Made by a program: the position numbers and the translations under genes. Positions 34,611 to 64,000 of a stretch of 64,000 bases of DNA are shown piece after piece (the first letter of the stretch is position 1; every line of letters begins with the position of its first letter). The stretch lies in the NCBI RefSeq assembly GCF_021347895.1, contig NC_067117.1, positions 16,959,858-17,023,857 on the forward strand. The letters run 5' to 3'. Source of the stretch: Acanthochromis polyacanthus (lineage: Eukaryota > Chordata > Actinopteri > Pomacentridae). Under the pieces are notes generated by a model that searched no databases, was not told the DNA's origin, and saw only the letters and a list, made by a program, of their open reading frames with translations.

Positions 34611-34776
34611 ATTTTTGGACTGTGGGAGGAAGCCGGAGTGCCCGGAGAAAACCCACGCATGCACAGGGAGAATATGCAAACTCCATGCAGAAAGATCCCA
34701 GGCCCAGGCTGGGATTTGAACCGGGGATCTTCTTGCTGCAAGGCGAAAGTGCTAACCACTACTCCACTGTGCAGCC
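34611..34776 (-). mobile_element. second SINE copy, inverted and truncated
   Basis: The reverse complement of this 166-bp segment repeats the head and first body block of the SINE at 34229, with the B box in the opposite direction ('gggatttgaaccgg'). The two heads point towards each other from the outside, making an inverted repeat around the ATGG tail. Confidence 0.85.
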
Positions 34777-34779
34777 CCA

Positions 34780-37111
34780 GAACAAATCAGTAAACCATTA
34801 CTGGATTTGCTGGGTTTTATTCTATAACGTAAAATTATACCCTTTCGCTGAAATCTCATCAACAATCCACTTTTTTTTTCTACTTGAAGAACCTCAGTGT
34901 AATTCAATCACATCTACTTCTTCATGTATATATAATATTAACAGTATAATGTATGTCGTCATACTGCAGCCTGCTGCTATTACATGTAACAATGTGGAGT
35001 CAGTAACAGATGGACACAGTCATTCTATAAGAATAAAAAAAACATTGCAGAAACCATTAGATGGTAATGATTTATTTATTTTCTCTCATATTAATGCCAA
35101 CAACAACTAAACCACTCGGAGTATTGTAGTTATCACACCCTGAAATCTCAGCAAGATGTATGGAAGACAGTTTGTTCACATGAAACGTTGCCATAGAACA
35201 GTTCCTGAAGACAAACATTGTTCACGTTTCACTGCAGCTTGAGTTCAGAAAAGTGAAACAGATTTTTCCCATTTATTTATTCCAATTGAAACAAGGGAGA
35301 AGATGAGATCCCTTCTAGTGTTAACTTTCAAACACTAACTTTCAAATTTAAAATAATAATTGCATAAGTCTAAGAAGGATACCCTGCTGTAAAATGTAAA
35401 CTTTTAATGTCAGAGTGCAAATAGTTTAAACAGACAGGGGATTAGGAAAAGGGGCAAAGGCTGTATGTAACTTTGAAATTATAAAAAGGGTAAACATTTA
35501 ATGCACAGCAACATTTACAAACACGTTTAAAGAGAAAGGCAGTGACATGTTTGTACCAGTACATATATATATTCATCAAGTTAAAATCCATTGATTTTAA
35601 CTTGATGAAAATTGTTGAACTCTGCCAATTTTATTTATTTTGATCATAAAACATTTTAAATGTTTAATAGGACTAAATTTATTGAATGTAAATTAGTACT
35701 CGATACTCAAATAAACAGCTTCGATTTTGGGGATTTTTCCACTGGACCACTAAACAAAGAACTTATATAGAAAAATCACAAAGAACACAAACCCTAATTC
35801 TAAATAGTCACATAATGTCGTGTTTTAAAGACATTGTGACGCTTTTATTCAATTGTCCACACAACAATGTAGTGTTGGAGCAATTAACTGCTTAGTCAAC
35901 CTAAAAATGTAATAAGAATTTTTAAAAAACAACTAAATTCTTAGTTTAAGTTTCTCAAATGAAAGATTTTCATCTTTTTTTGGTGTGACAGAATGTATTA
36001 TTCATCTTTGGGTCTCTAACTTCTATTCAGAAAAATGAAAATGTGGGCTTTTGCACATTAACCATCAATTTTAAAAAAAAATCCACCAATTAAACACAAA
36101 GCTAATTAATATTTAGTTGCAAATATGGTAAATTGTCACATTTTCAAATTACACAAGACTTTTATACTCAAAGCCTGAAAGATTTTCATTCCTGTGCTTT
36201 CAAACTGTTCATAACGACATACAAGACATTTAAGTCTTTAACCCTTTTCTTTGTGGCTTATCTTATTGATATAAAATACTTCTCTCATACTTTACACTTT
36301 GTTTGTGTCATCCAGCTCAAGATGTGCTCGTTATTGCACCTACAGTACAGTACACGCTGACCTGAGGTTAATTATCAATAATTTGGATATTTCAAGATAA
36401 TACGAGTAAAAGGTTAAATCTATTGACATGCTTTAAACTGTTAGAGTGAAATGTAAATCATGATATTATTAGAATAATAAGGTTACTTATATCAGTGTAG
36501 TGTTTGCTACACCCTGTGCAGGATAAGAAAATAGAGTCTTATTGATTGCATAAAAGGCTTACAGCACCTGTTAGATATTTTAAACAAGTAAATTAAGAAG
36601 CACTATCAAATATGCAAAATAACACTGACAGACACGCGCACATAAATCAAACACAACAACCAACCGGACATTCTTGCATTTGTATCAGCTGAGGACCAAC
36701 GTGGAGATATCGGGCTTTGACGGTTAAAGAGCTAAAAAAAATAAGCCAGCACTGACAGAGGACGGGGTTCAGGTGGGGAGGCTTGTGTAGTGTGCTCACG
36801 TTAACCCTTCCATTCATTTCTAAAGGTTAATAGTACATTAACATAACGCACAAAAGAGAAGATAATCTAAGAGGTCTGCTATTATTAGTAAGGGGTAAGA
36901 CTAGATTTAAAAGAGGCAGTCGCTGCTACTGGGACATGAATATATGCTGCATGTGCAGCTGCATGACACACGTGTAGAAATGTCACGGCACGAGAGAAGA
37001 AGCATGTATGAGCACACATGTTCATGGAGGCTGTTAGGTGTGTGGGACCTTGTAGCTATACTGGGATGAAACTTCCCTCTGTCAGGCCTACGTATGTGTG
37101 CGGTTGTTGAT
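34780..37111 (-). other. 3' flank and probable 3' UTR of ankrd52
   Basis: No coding sequence is recognised. Several minus-strand AATAAA hexamers (for example at about 35071-35076 and 35270-35280) could end the ankrd52 mRNA, but which one is used cannot be read from the sequence. A perfect 17-bp-stem hairpin lies at 35572-35609. Confidence 0.4.
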
Positions 37112-52624
<15,513 letters not shown>

Positions 52625-53590
52625 GTCCCAATCACTCTGGAAGCTCCTACATTGAGACTCGGCGTAGACGTGACTACATGTCAGTCTGTAGAAGCTAGTT
52701 AGCCTAGCTTTAGCTTAGTTAGCCACTGGATGTGTTGTGTACACCGCTGTTGCCACAATATCGCGAGAGAAGTTAAAGAAACGTGATTTTAAGGGATTTT
52801 GAATTTTTTTTGTCACGTCAGACTCTAAATTAAAAAAGACAATTTTATTAATGCTTTTACAATACAATGTTTTTGCTGCAAAAGTTATGCAAAGAAACCT
52901 ATCACAGACACTATTTAAACGATAATTCTTTGAATTTTAAAATTTATTTTTCAAAAAACTGAAAATAAGAATGACAAAGAAATAAAAAATGTATCAACTT
53001 TAAATAAATAGATAGATATATGAAAAAATAAAAATAAAATCAATAAATAAAAATAAATAAACAAATGCTCCAACTAAATAAATAAAATCCCCAATAATTA
53101 ATCCTGAATGTAATAAATCAGGCAATGCATATTTAAATAACCATTATTTTAACGATAATTATTATTTTCATTTATTGGGTGATGTCACTTTTTTAAATTT
53201 AGGAGACTTTAATTCCCTAATGATTTGTTTTTTGATTATATAGCTGTGGCTATGTGTAAATGTGACTTTTTCTAACGTTTACATTTTATGCTACAACACA
53301 GTTCAGAGGTAAATATTTTGCCTTGACTTCTTTCCTTTTCTTCCCATAGTGAATATTTTTGATACTTTGGCACATATTTTATTGAGAACAATTTTGTACT
53401 TTTACCGTTTCACCGCCTGCCAGGATGCACTCAGGGCTTATCGCTCAGAATGTTGATCAGCCAATCAGAACACTTTGTGACTAATGCACATGCGCAGTGT
53501 ACCTTGAACCTCCAGTTGACATGGGAAGATACGACTTTGCCAGATTTAGCTTGATAACGTGCCTAGCGTAGATTCGAATTCAAACACATG
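52625..53590. promoter_or_regulatory. divergent promoter region ankrd52 / slc11a2
   Basis: The two genes start head-to-head within about 1 kb. The half near ankrd52 (52625-52780) contains TTAGC-rich sequence and 'atatcgcgagag'. The middle is AT-rich with TAAA runs (52930-53100). The part at 53400-53560 is the richest in CpG of this interval. No TATA box can be assigned. Confidence 0.4.
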
Positions 53591-53662
53591 GTGCCGTTTT
53601 ATAACGAAACTTCATAATCAAAACACAGCCTTTTCTTTTACCTTCCTGTAAAGTACACACAG
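53591..53662 (+). other. slc11a2: probable noncoding first exon of slc11a2
   Basis: A consensus donor (AG|GTAAGAGC) at 53662/53663 follows sequence without a usable ATG frame, at the expected place for a 5' untranslated exon splicing to 59726-59810. The left edge (transcription start) is unknown, and other noncoding exons may exist. Confidence 0.4.
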
Positions 53663-54992
53663 GTAAGAGCGTTTTCATACTTTGGTGACAATCGCCTTAG
53701 CAGAAGCAACCAGACAGCTAATACTTAACGGAAAATTGTTAGCTTGATAACACAGGAACAGTACTGACAGTGTTGGCCTATGAAGGTTTATGTTATCAGA
53801 TCTGTCGGAAGGGTTTATGAAGGAAGTTGTCAAAGCTGTTCTGGTGTACATATCTGAAGGGTTAAATAGCAGTTATTGTAAATTAGCTAGCTTGTCCGGG
53901 CAGCATCACCATGTAGCTGCTAAAGAATTCATCAGGACAAGAGGTCAAATGATATTTTCAAGTTTCAGCTCGAGTTAACTTCTCACTATATCTTATTCTG
54001 TGAAATACTAAAACAACGAACGACTAAGTTCAGGATTGATTGTTGTCCAACTTAATTCTGAATACACTGGTATGTTGCCCTAAAAGGCAAAGCCTAGCCG
54101 CTAACATGATCTAATCTCATTGATTCCTGTGGAGATCAGTAAAATCAAGGTGATGATTTCAATGTTACACATCAGAATAAGAACAGCATCCTGTGTTAAT
54201 GAAATGATCAAGTGGCACTTACTGAAAGTGATCCAGTAGCAATGATCATTACATCACTGTTCTTTTTACATTTGCTCCAGTTAGACAAGTGTTCAAACCA
54301 TATATAACTGATCACAACAGTGTCAGGAACATCACCTGTCGTCTTTGAGTAACTATACTAGCTTACTTATGAGAGTGGAAAAGCCATTCTAAGAACATTT
54401 ACTGTAGTATTGTTCTTTTATGGTGAGTACATCTTGAATGGAGAAGGAGGGCATAATAGCACCTACTTACGAAATGCTTAGAAAAAAGAATAGCAATCTC
54501 AAGGGGGTCAAAACTCCAGTAATGCTTGTGATCGTTTGTTCTTGGAGTATTCAGAACAGCATGTTTTTTTAGTGCTGATGCTGAAGTTTAGAGGTTTTCT
54601 CACTTCCTGCACCTTTAAGCTATGTGATATTGTGCCAGGAAACTGCGTTGGTAGAATAAATCACTGACATAAATCAAATGAGCCAAATTTCCTCCAGATT
54701 CTGTGTGTCTGTGGAACTCAAGGTGTTAGTCGGTCAAATCGATTCATCCCTTATGGAAAGACTTGGACTTGTGCAAGAGAAAATGGATATCAGTGTTCAC
54801 AGCATTTTTTTGTCATACCTACTGTAACTCATTTACATGTGTAATTCATTTTGCAGTCACCTCCTAAATGCATTTAATCTGCCTGTATGTGAAGTGTTCC
54901 TCATGGCTGTCTCTTGTGGCAGAAAAGTGATGTAGGCCGTTGTAAAAGAAGGAACTGCTGTGATAATTATGCTACTGACAAATTCCACTAGT

Positions 54993-55912
54993 TACAGTGC
55001 CAATAAAATGTATGCATCCCTCCTGGAAGTTGTCACCATTTATTGCTTTTCAACAGCGGATCATGGTCAGTTTAATTAGGCTTTTTTCAATTTGAAACTG
55101 ACTCTTACATGTTGAAGTGAAAATTGATTAATGATAGGAAACTCAAAGAAAGTGTCTGCTTAAGTTTCATGGTTTTCAAGTTAGTATTTAGTAGATGAAT
55201 TACTGGCTACTATTGCTGTGCTGAATCTGTGTTGACAGGTCTCAATCATCCTTTTGCATCTGGACGCTGCAGTTGTATCTCATTGTTCTGTGCTAAACTG
55301 CTCAAAATCTGTTGGGTTGCATAGGGACTGTGAATGAACAGCCTGTTTCAAGTCCAAGCACAAACTCTCAATTGCAGTAAGATCTGCTCTGACTTGGCCA
55401 CTCGAGAACATTCACCTTGTTGTCTTTAAGCCGTTTCTGTGTGGCTTTGGCTGTATGCTTCAGGTCATTGTCTTTCTGGAAAATACTCTTAGGCCAAATT
55501 GCTGTTGCCGCATTCATTTTAACCTCAACCTTGACAAGCCTTTCAGGGCCTGCTGCTGAGAAACATCCCTATATCATGATGCTGCCACCACCATGCTACA
55601 TGGTGGAGCTGGTGTGTTTGTGATGATGTGCAGAGTTTGGTGTTCACCAAACATAGTGTGTAGTATTATGGGCAAACGCTTCAATTTTAGGAGGGGAATG
55701 TTTATACGACCGCTTATTTGACATTTTTTATTTTTAATATTTGACACTGCTTTATAGAAATCGGTTTCACTTTGACATGAAAAAGTCTTATTTTTGGTAA
55801 ATTATTAAACAAAATTATTTTCATAAAAGACAAATCAAACTGACCATGATTCAGTGTTTGACAACAATAAAAGAATAATATAAAGCAAGTGAGCACATTT
55901 ATAGACATTGTA
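54993..55912 (-). mobile_element. Tc1-like transposon remnant with long inverted ends
   Basis: The ends are TACAGTGCC... and, in reverse complement, TACAATGTC.... Inner inverted repeats of about 100 bp centre on 'atcatggtcagttt'. Minus-strand reading at 55610-55520 gives HGGGSIM, GCFSAAGPERLVKVEVKMNA, the conserved core of Tc1 transposases, with stop codons in it. The rest of the coding region is largely deleted. Confidence 0.8.
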
Positions 55913-58740
55913 TTTGCTTTTCAAAAGAAATATAAATGCTTTATAAATGTGTGCTATTAATTTATGCAACTAAAATTTATTTTGTTTTGTTGTTGAATAA
56001 AGCACATTTTATATATGCATGAACATTTGAAATCACTCATCAAAGTCGAGTAGGGCATTGCTAGGTTATACTTCATGTGATCACGCAAATTAATAATGGG
56101 TGATTGAGTTGGTAATGCTGTTTATGATCTCATGGCCTTGGTATGCACCTGACCTTGATTGACTAGTTTTTGCAGGAGCTAAGTTCCTGAATGTTGGGTT
56201 TTCTGGTTAGACAGCATCAGGGACAATTGATCATTTAATATGCGTGGCAACTGATTGTCTGTTGTGTTGAACAGAGCTGTGTTGGACGCGGAAGGTTGAT
56301 ATTTTGGTTCTCGTAGTGAGTTTTCATTTCTAAAAGTAGAAATAAATTGTTAATCAATTATTTTAATAATACGTTTATTTTGCATACCATTTAAAGTCCG
56401 CAAGGCACACAATTGCACAATTGGAGGGGTGTAACAGAGATCATTCGTCAGTTTGGGAGTTGTCGTAGATGCAGAGATAGTAAAAGCTGTTCTGTACAGA
56501 TTAGGTTTCATTAATGTTTGTTTAGGACAAGGAAGTTAAATAAATGGCTAAGTGATGTTGTTTCTTACTATGTTTACTATTTTTAATTTAGAACTACAAG
56601 GTTAGAAAATTCTTGACATTTGATGAAGTCAAAATGAATTATATACTTGATGACGTGGGTTGATCTTTCTTCATAAATGTCGTGCTGGTACTGGTACTAA
56701 TAGGGTGTAGACTATCATGTGACTTCACTTTGCTTTAAGTCTTTGCTACCAGGAAGCTTTGTCAGTCTGACTTTCTTCTAGTGCCACATACTTGTGAGTG
56801 TCTGTGGTATTTGACAAGATTAGTGTCGACACATTGGAGGAGTTTCACAATCAAAGACTCTAATCCAGGTCACACTCTGACTAGTACAACACATAGCGGC
56901 CTGGCAGACAAAACACAGATAAGAAAAAGGGTAGACCAAAAAAACCAACAGATTTTAGCTGTTTCCAAAGGTCCACTGTTGCACATACTAAACAGTTTAC
57001 GTACTGACTAACTTGTGTTTATTTACTGACTAAACCTTGAGACACTGGCAGTTTAAAACAAACTGAGAACAGTCAGTGTCATTAGAATGTATCAAAGTGC
57101 AGATGGGTTGATCAAAGCAGGACAGACTTGACTGTTCGCTGTGTGTCTATGTGTGAAAAAGAAAATACAAGTTACACACTGCTACAGCTTCAATCAGATG
57201 CAAGAACAAAAGCAAAATCTCCCTTAAAGACCTTCTCAACCGCACTAGTATATTTGGAAAACAGATCTCATCAGGCATCTACTTTAAGACATAATAACAC
57301 TATATAAAATACATCTTTATGCTCACACCTAAAAAGTCTACTCAATGGGAAAGTTTAAGTCGAGCCAGACAACCGTAAAGTTTGTGATGGTGAGCTTGCT
57401 GGGTGGTTGGTGGATGGGGATTTAGGAGTGTTGCTTGGACTTGAGTCAACCTGAGAACTGTTGTTGGGGTAGTGCAGAAACTGAGCCATGTTTTCTGAGC
57501 CAAATGTCAATGATATTAACACAAGAGTATAATTTCTGCTAGTTGAGGATCATACCTGATTTGTTAAGATGTTTTATTATTCGTATTTTTACGAGCTATG
57601 ATCATTGTACACTGCAACACCACATTTGGTCGTAGCAGAAATTATCTGCAACCTCTTTTTCATTGTCTTTGTAGTGTGTGTAGTAGCTGCTGACTGTGAC
57701 CACATGAGAACACATGACAAATAGGTCAGAAAATGGAGCCCCCTGTGGCCCAGTAATTAGTCAACCCTGTCGCCAGATCCAGCTCCGAGGCAGTTTCACA
57801 AGGCTGCACACTTGCTCAAAATCTACTTTTGCTTTTTCTGCTTGAGTTGTTCTGTTATTTCCCATTCTGCATAGAATAGATTATAACCGATAATTTTTCG
57901 TGATGTATAAATGCCTCATTTGCTGTAAGTAAGCTGCCTTTGGGAATACAATCACAAGCAGATTTGCTCCGTACGATGCCAGTTAAATTCAAGAAGAAGA
58001 AGAAGAAATTTGTCGTTTAAGAACACACTGACTGCACTGTAGACAAGAAAAACAAATTCCCTTATTTTCATTTTAGTCATTATCCAGAGAAGTTAACCTC
58101 GTGCCTTGTGATCATGTCTTTTTTGCTACATTTTCCTGGTAACCATTATATTATTACTTAAATTCTAACGGTGATAAGTTCATTCATAGTACAGAGGACA
58201 ATATTAGCGCTTGAATAATGCACAGTAATCTAGGCTAATGTTCAGTTTGGGGAAGCGGCGCTCTTTTGGAAACACTGACTGTTGGAAAAGCTGCTCCGCA
58301 CACTGCCTCATGTCGCCCTTTGCCTGATATGATTCTACAGTCATGTGCTTCCAGAGGCCAGTGTCATAATGAAACACAGTTGTTCTTCATTTTATTCCTT
58401 CTTTTATGTTTAGAATTACTACATTTGTGGAGTTTGTGTCTCTTTTGATTCAAAGAAGGATGCATGTGGTGGAAGTGAAAGTCAGGAGTCAGAAGTCAAC
58501 TCATGGTTTCCTGTTACGGTTCTCATGCTGTGGCCTTTGACTTACTGTTAATGTTGCTTAGTCATTATTATGACATGTGAATTTTAATGTTTTTGTTTGT
58601 TCTTTAAAAGAGGAACCAATAGTTGCACAGTCATGTCTCATGTTGAAGCGGTTTGTACTTTCTGTGTGAAAAGTTGATTAGCTTCACTGTGAATTTCTTA
58701 TTTTTTGCTCAATAATTAGTTTTAGCATCATGTGCGTAGC
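55913..58740. other. slc11a2 5' intron, nothing recognised
   Basis: AT-rich sequence with short chance frames (for example 56781-57011). No exon, RNA gene or complete transposon was recognised. Confidence 0.45.
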
Positions 58741-58744
58741 ATGA

Positions 58745-59628
58745 TACAGGGTGGGGAAGCAAAAATGTCCTATTGACAAATTTGAATGTCCTGCCCAAAC
58801 GGTGAGGGTAATCAAAACAATAATTAAAATCAAAGTTCCTTACCTTTAACCAACCTTTTTAGAATTTGTCAGACCTTGGTGCATTGTGAAGTGAGCAAGC
58901 AGCAAGCAAAACGCAATAGGGATTGCGATCTCCTGGATGCCCAAATCCCTCAAAAGGACATTGCCAAGATTGTTGGCATCAGTGAGAGGACCATTCGCCG
59001 CATCCAGCATGCCAGACAATCCAGTTTGGGCACCAAGAAATCTCCAGATGATCCTTTGAGTCTTGGGCTCAGATGGCAATAAGATGCCCCCCTACTTCTT
59101 CAAGCCTGATCAGAAAATTGGGACGGATGTGTACTACAAAGTTCTGAGGTACACCGTTTTGCCCTGGCTGAAGGCCACCTACCCTGACAACAACTATGTG
59201 TGGCAGCAAGATGGGGCTCCTGCTCACACATCAGACAAGGTCCAAAAGTTCTGTGAGTAGAATATGGCGAACTTCTGGCCCAAAGACATTTGGCCCCCGA
59301 GCTCACCTGATCTAAATCCCCTGGATTTTTTTCTGGTTGGGCGCCATTGAGTTGAGGACTACTGCCACCCCTCATGCCAATATGGATGCATTCTCCAGGG
59401 AAAGGGAGGCCTACCCCAAGGAGGATATCAGGAGGGCCTGTGCCTCTTTCAGAGGCTGTATCGAGGCCTTCATCATGGCTGATGGAGGACATATTGAATA
59501 AACATGTTCTGAAAGCTTTAAATTTGTGTTCTTCAAGAAATCAGTTCAAAATTCCAAAGAATAAAAAAGTTATACCCAATTATAGTTGTTTTTTACCTGA
59601 CAGGACATTTTTGCTTCCCCACCCTGTA
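58745..59628 (+). mobile_element. mariner-type transposon, internally deleted and frameshifted
   Basis: Perfect 25-bp inverted ends (starting CAGGGTGGGGAAGCAAAAAT) lie inside a TA duplication. Left to right, 58876-59082 encodes a helix-turn-helix (ISERTIRRIQHAR). The frame then breaks off, and 59063-59260 resumes with the second catalytic block (YVWQQDGAPAHTS), followed after another break by WPPSSPDLNPLDFF. The region that should hold the first catalytic Asp is missing, so the copy cannot encode an active enzyme. Confidence 0.9.
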
Positions 59629-59725
59629 GTTACTGTTGTACTCGCTAATGATAGAAAAACAACTTTCAACAGTGTGATCTTTGATTCTCACTCAAATAAT
59701 GTAGCAGTTTATTGTATTTTTACAG

Positions 59726-59776
59726 GGAGGCTGATATTCATCCCTCCAGTTCCCAGGGATCGCTCAGCCTGCCCTG
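59726..59776 (+). other. slc11a2: slc11a2 5' UTR part of first coding exon
   Basis: A pyrimidine-rich tract ending in TACAG at 59721-59725 is the best acceptor before the coding start at 59777. A second AG at 59754-59755 could also serve. Confidence 0.45.

Positions 59777-64000
<4,224 letters not shown>

Noticed and set aside
34556..35110. 184-codon open frame on the plus strand
   Set aside because: It begins in the SINE pair and runs through the spacer, with no family resemblance or splice context.
56781..57011. 76-codon plus-strand frame in the slc11a2 intron
   Set aside because: There is no similarity to known proteins, no splice context, and the length is within chance.

Overview
The window is nuclear DNA from a ray-finned (teleost) fish, probably a percomorph. 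The evidence is five split vertebrate genes with GT-AG introns, teleost-type interspersed repeats (L2/CR1-like LINE 3' ends, a tRNA-derived SINE, Tc1/mariner, hAT and other small DNA transposons), long CA/TG microsatellites and AT-rich spacers. There are no bacterial operons, rRNA genes or CRISPR arrays.

Layout. (1) 1-2.4 kb: 5' flank with an old LINE tail and a foldback minisatellite. (2) 2.4-10.8 kb, plus strand: nelfcd, subunit C/D of the negative elongation factor, 15 coding exons, 579 aa. (3) 11.4-20.1 kb, minus strand: ctsz, lysosomal cathepsin Z/X, 6 exons, 303 aa, tail-to-tail with nelfcd as in human 20q13. (4) 22.5-32.9 kb, minus strand: npepl1, an M17 leucyl-aminopeptidase-like protein, 12 exons, 523 aa, complete active-site set. 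(5) 33-37 kb: repeat-bearing spacer (transposon, SINE pair, probable 3' UTR of the next gene). (6) 37.1-52.6 kb, minus strand: an ankrd52-type gene, ankyrin-repeat subunit of protein phosphatase 6, 28 coding exons, 1048 aa. (7) 52.6-64 kb, plus strand: slc11a2 (DMT1 iron transporter), head-to-head with ankrd52. Its first part is noncoding sequence and intron; coding runs off the right edge.

The genes are independent housekeeping or tissue-regulated units, not a pathway. nelfcd/ctsz/npepl1 correspond to human 20q13, and ankrd52/slc11a2 to human 12q13, so the 33-37 kb spacer is a synteny junction relative to human. Exon coordinates were derived by hand from splice signals. Codon phase was checked across every junction, and the complete genes sum to whole codons.

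The most interesting observations are: an in-frame alternative first exon of slc11a2 behind a GC box, a GATA site, a TGAGTCA (NF-E2/AP-1) site and a TATA box; a 570-bp transposon with perfect 19-bp inverted ends, a perfect 9-bp target duplication and a RecQ-like helicase fragment inside; a 51-unit CA repeat starting at intron position +5 behind a very weak splice donor of ankrd52; and a near-perfect CLEAR (TFEB) palindrome upstream of ctsz.
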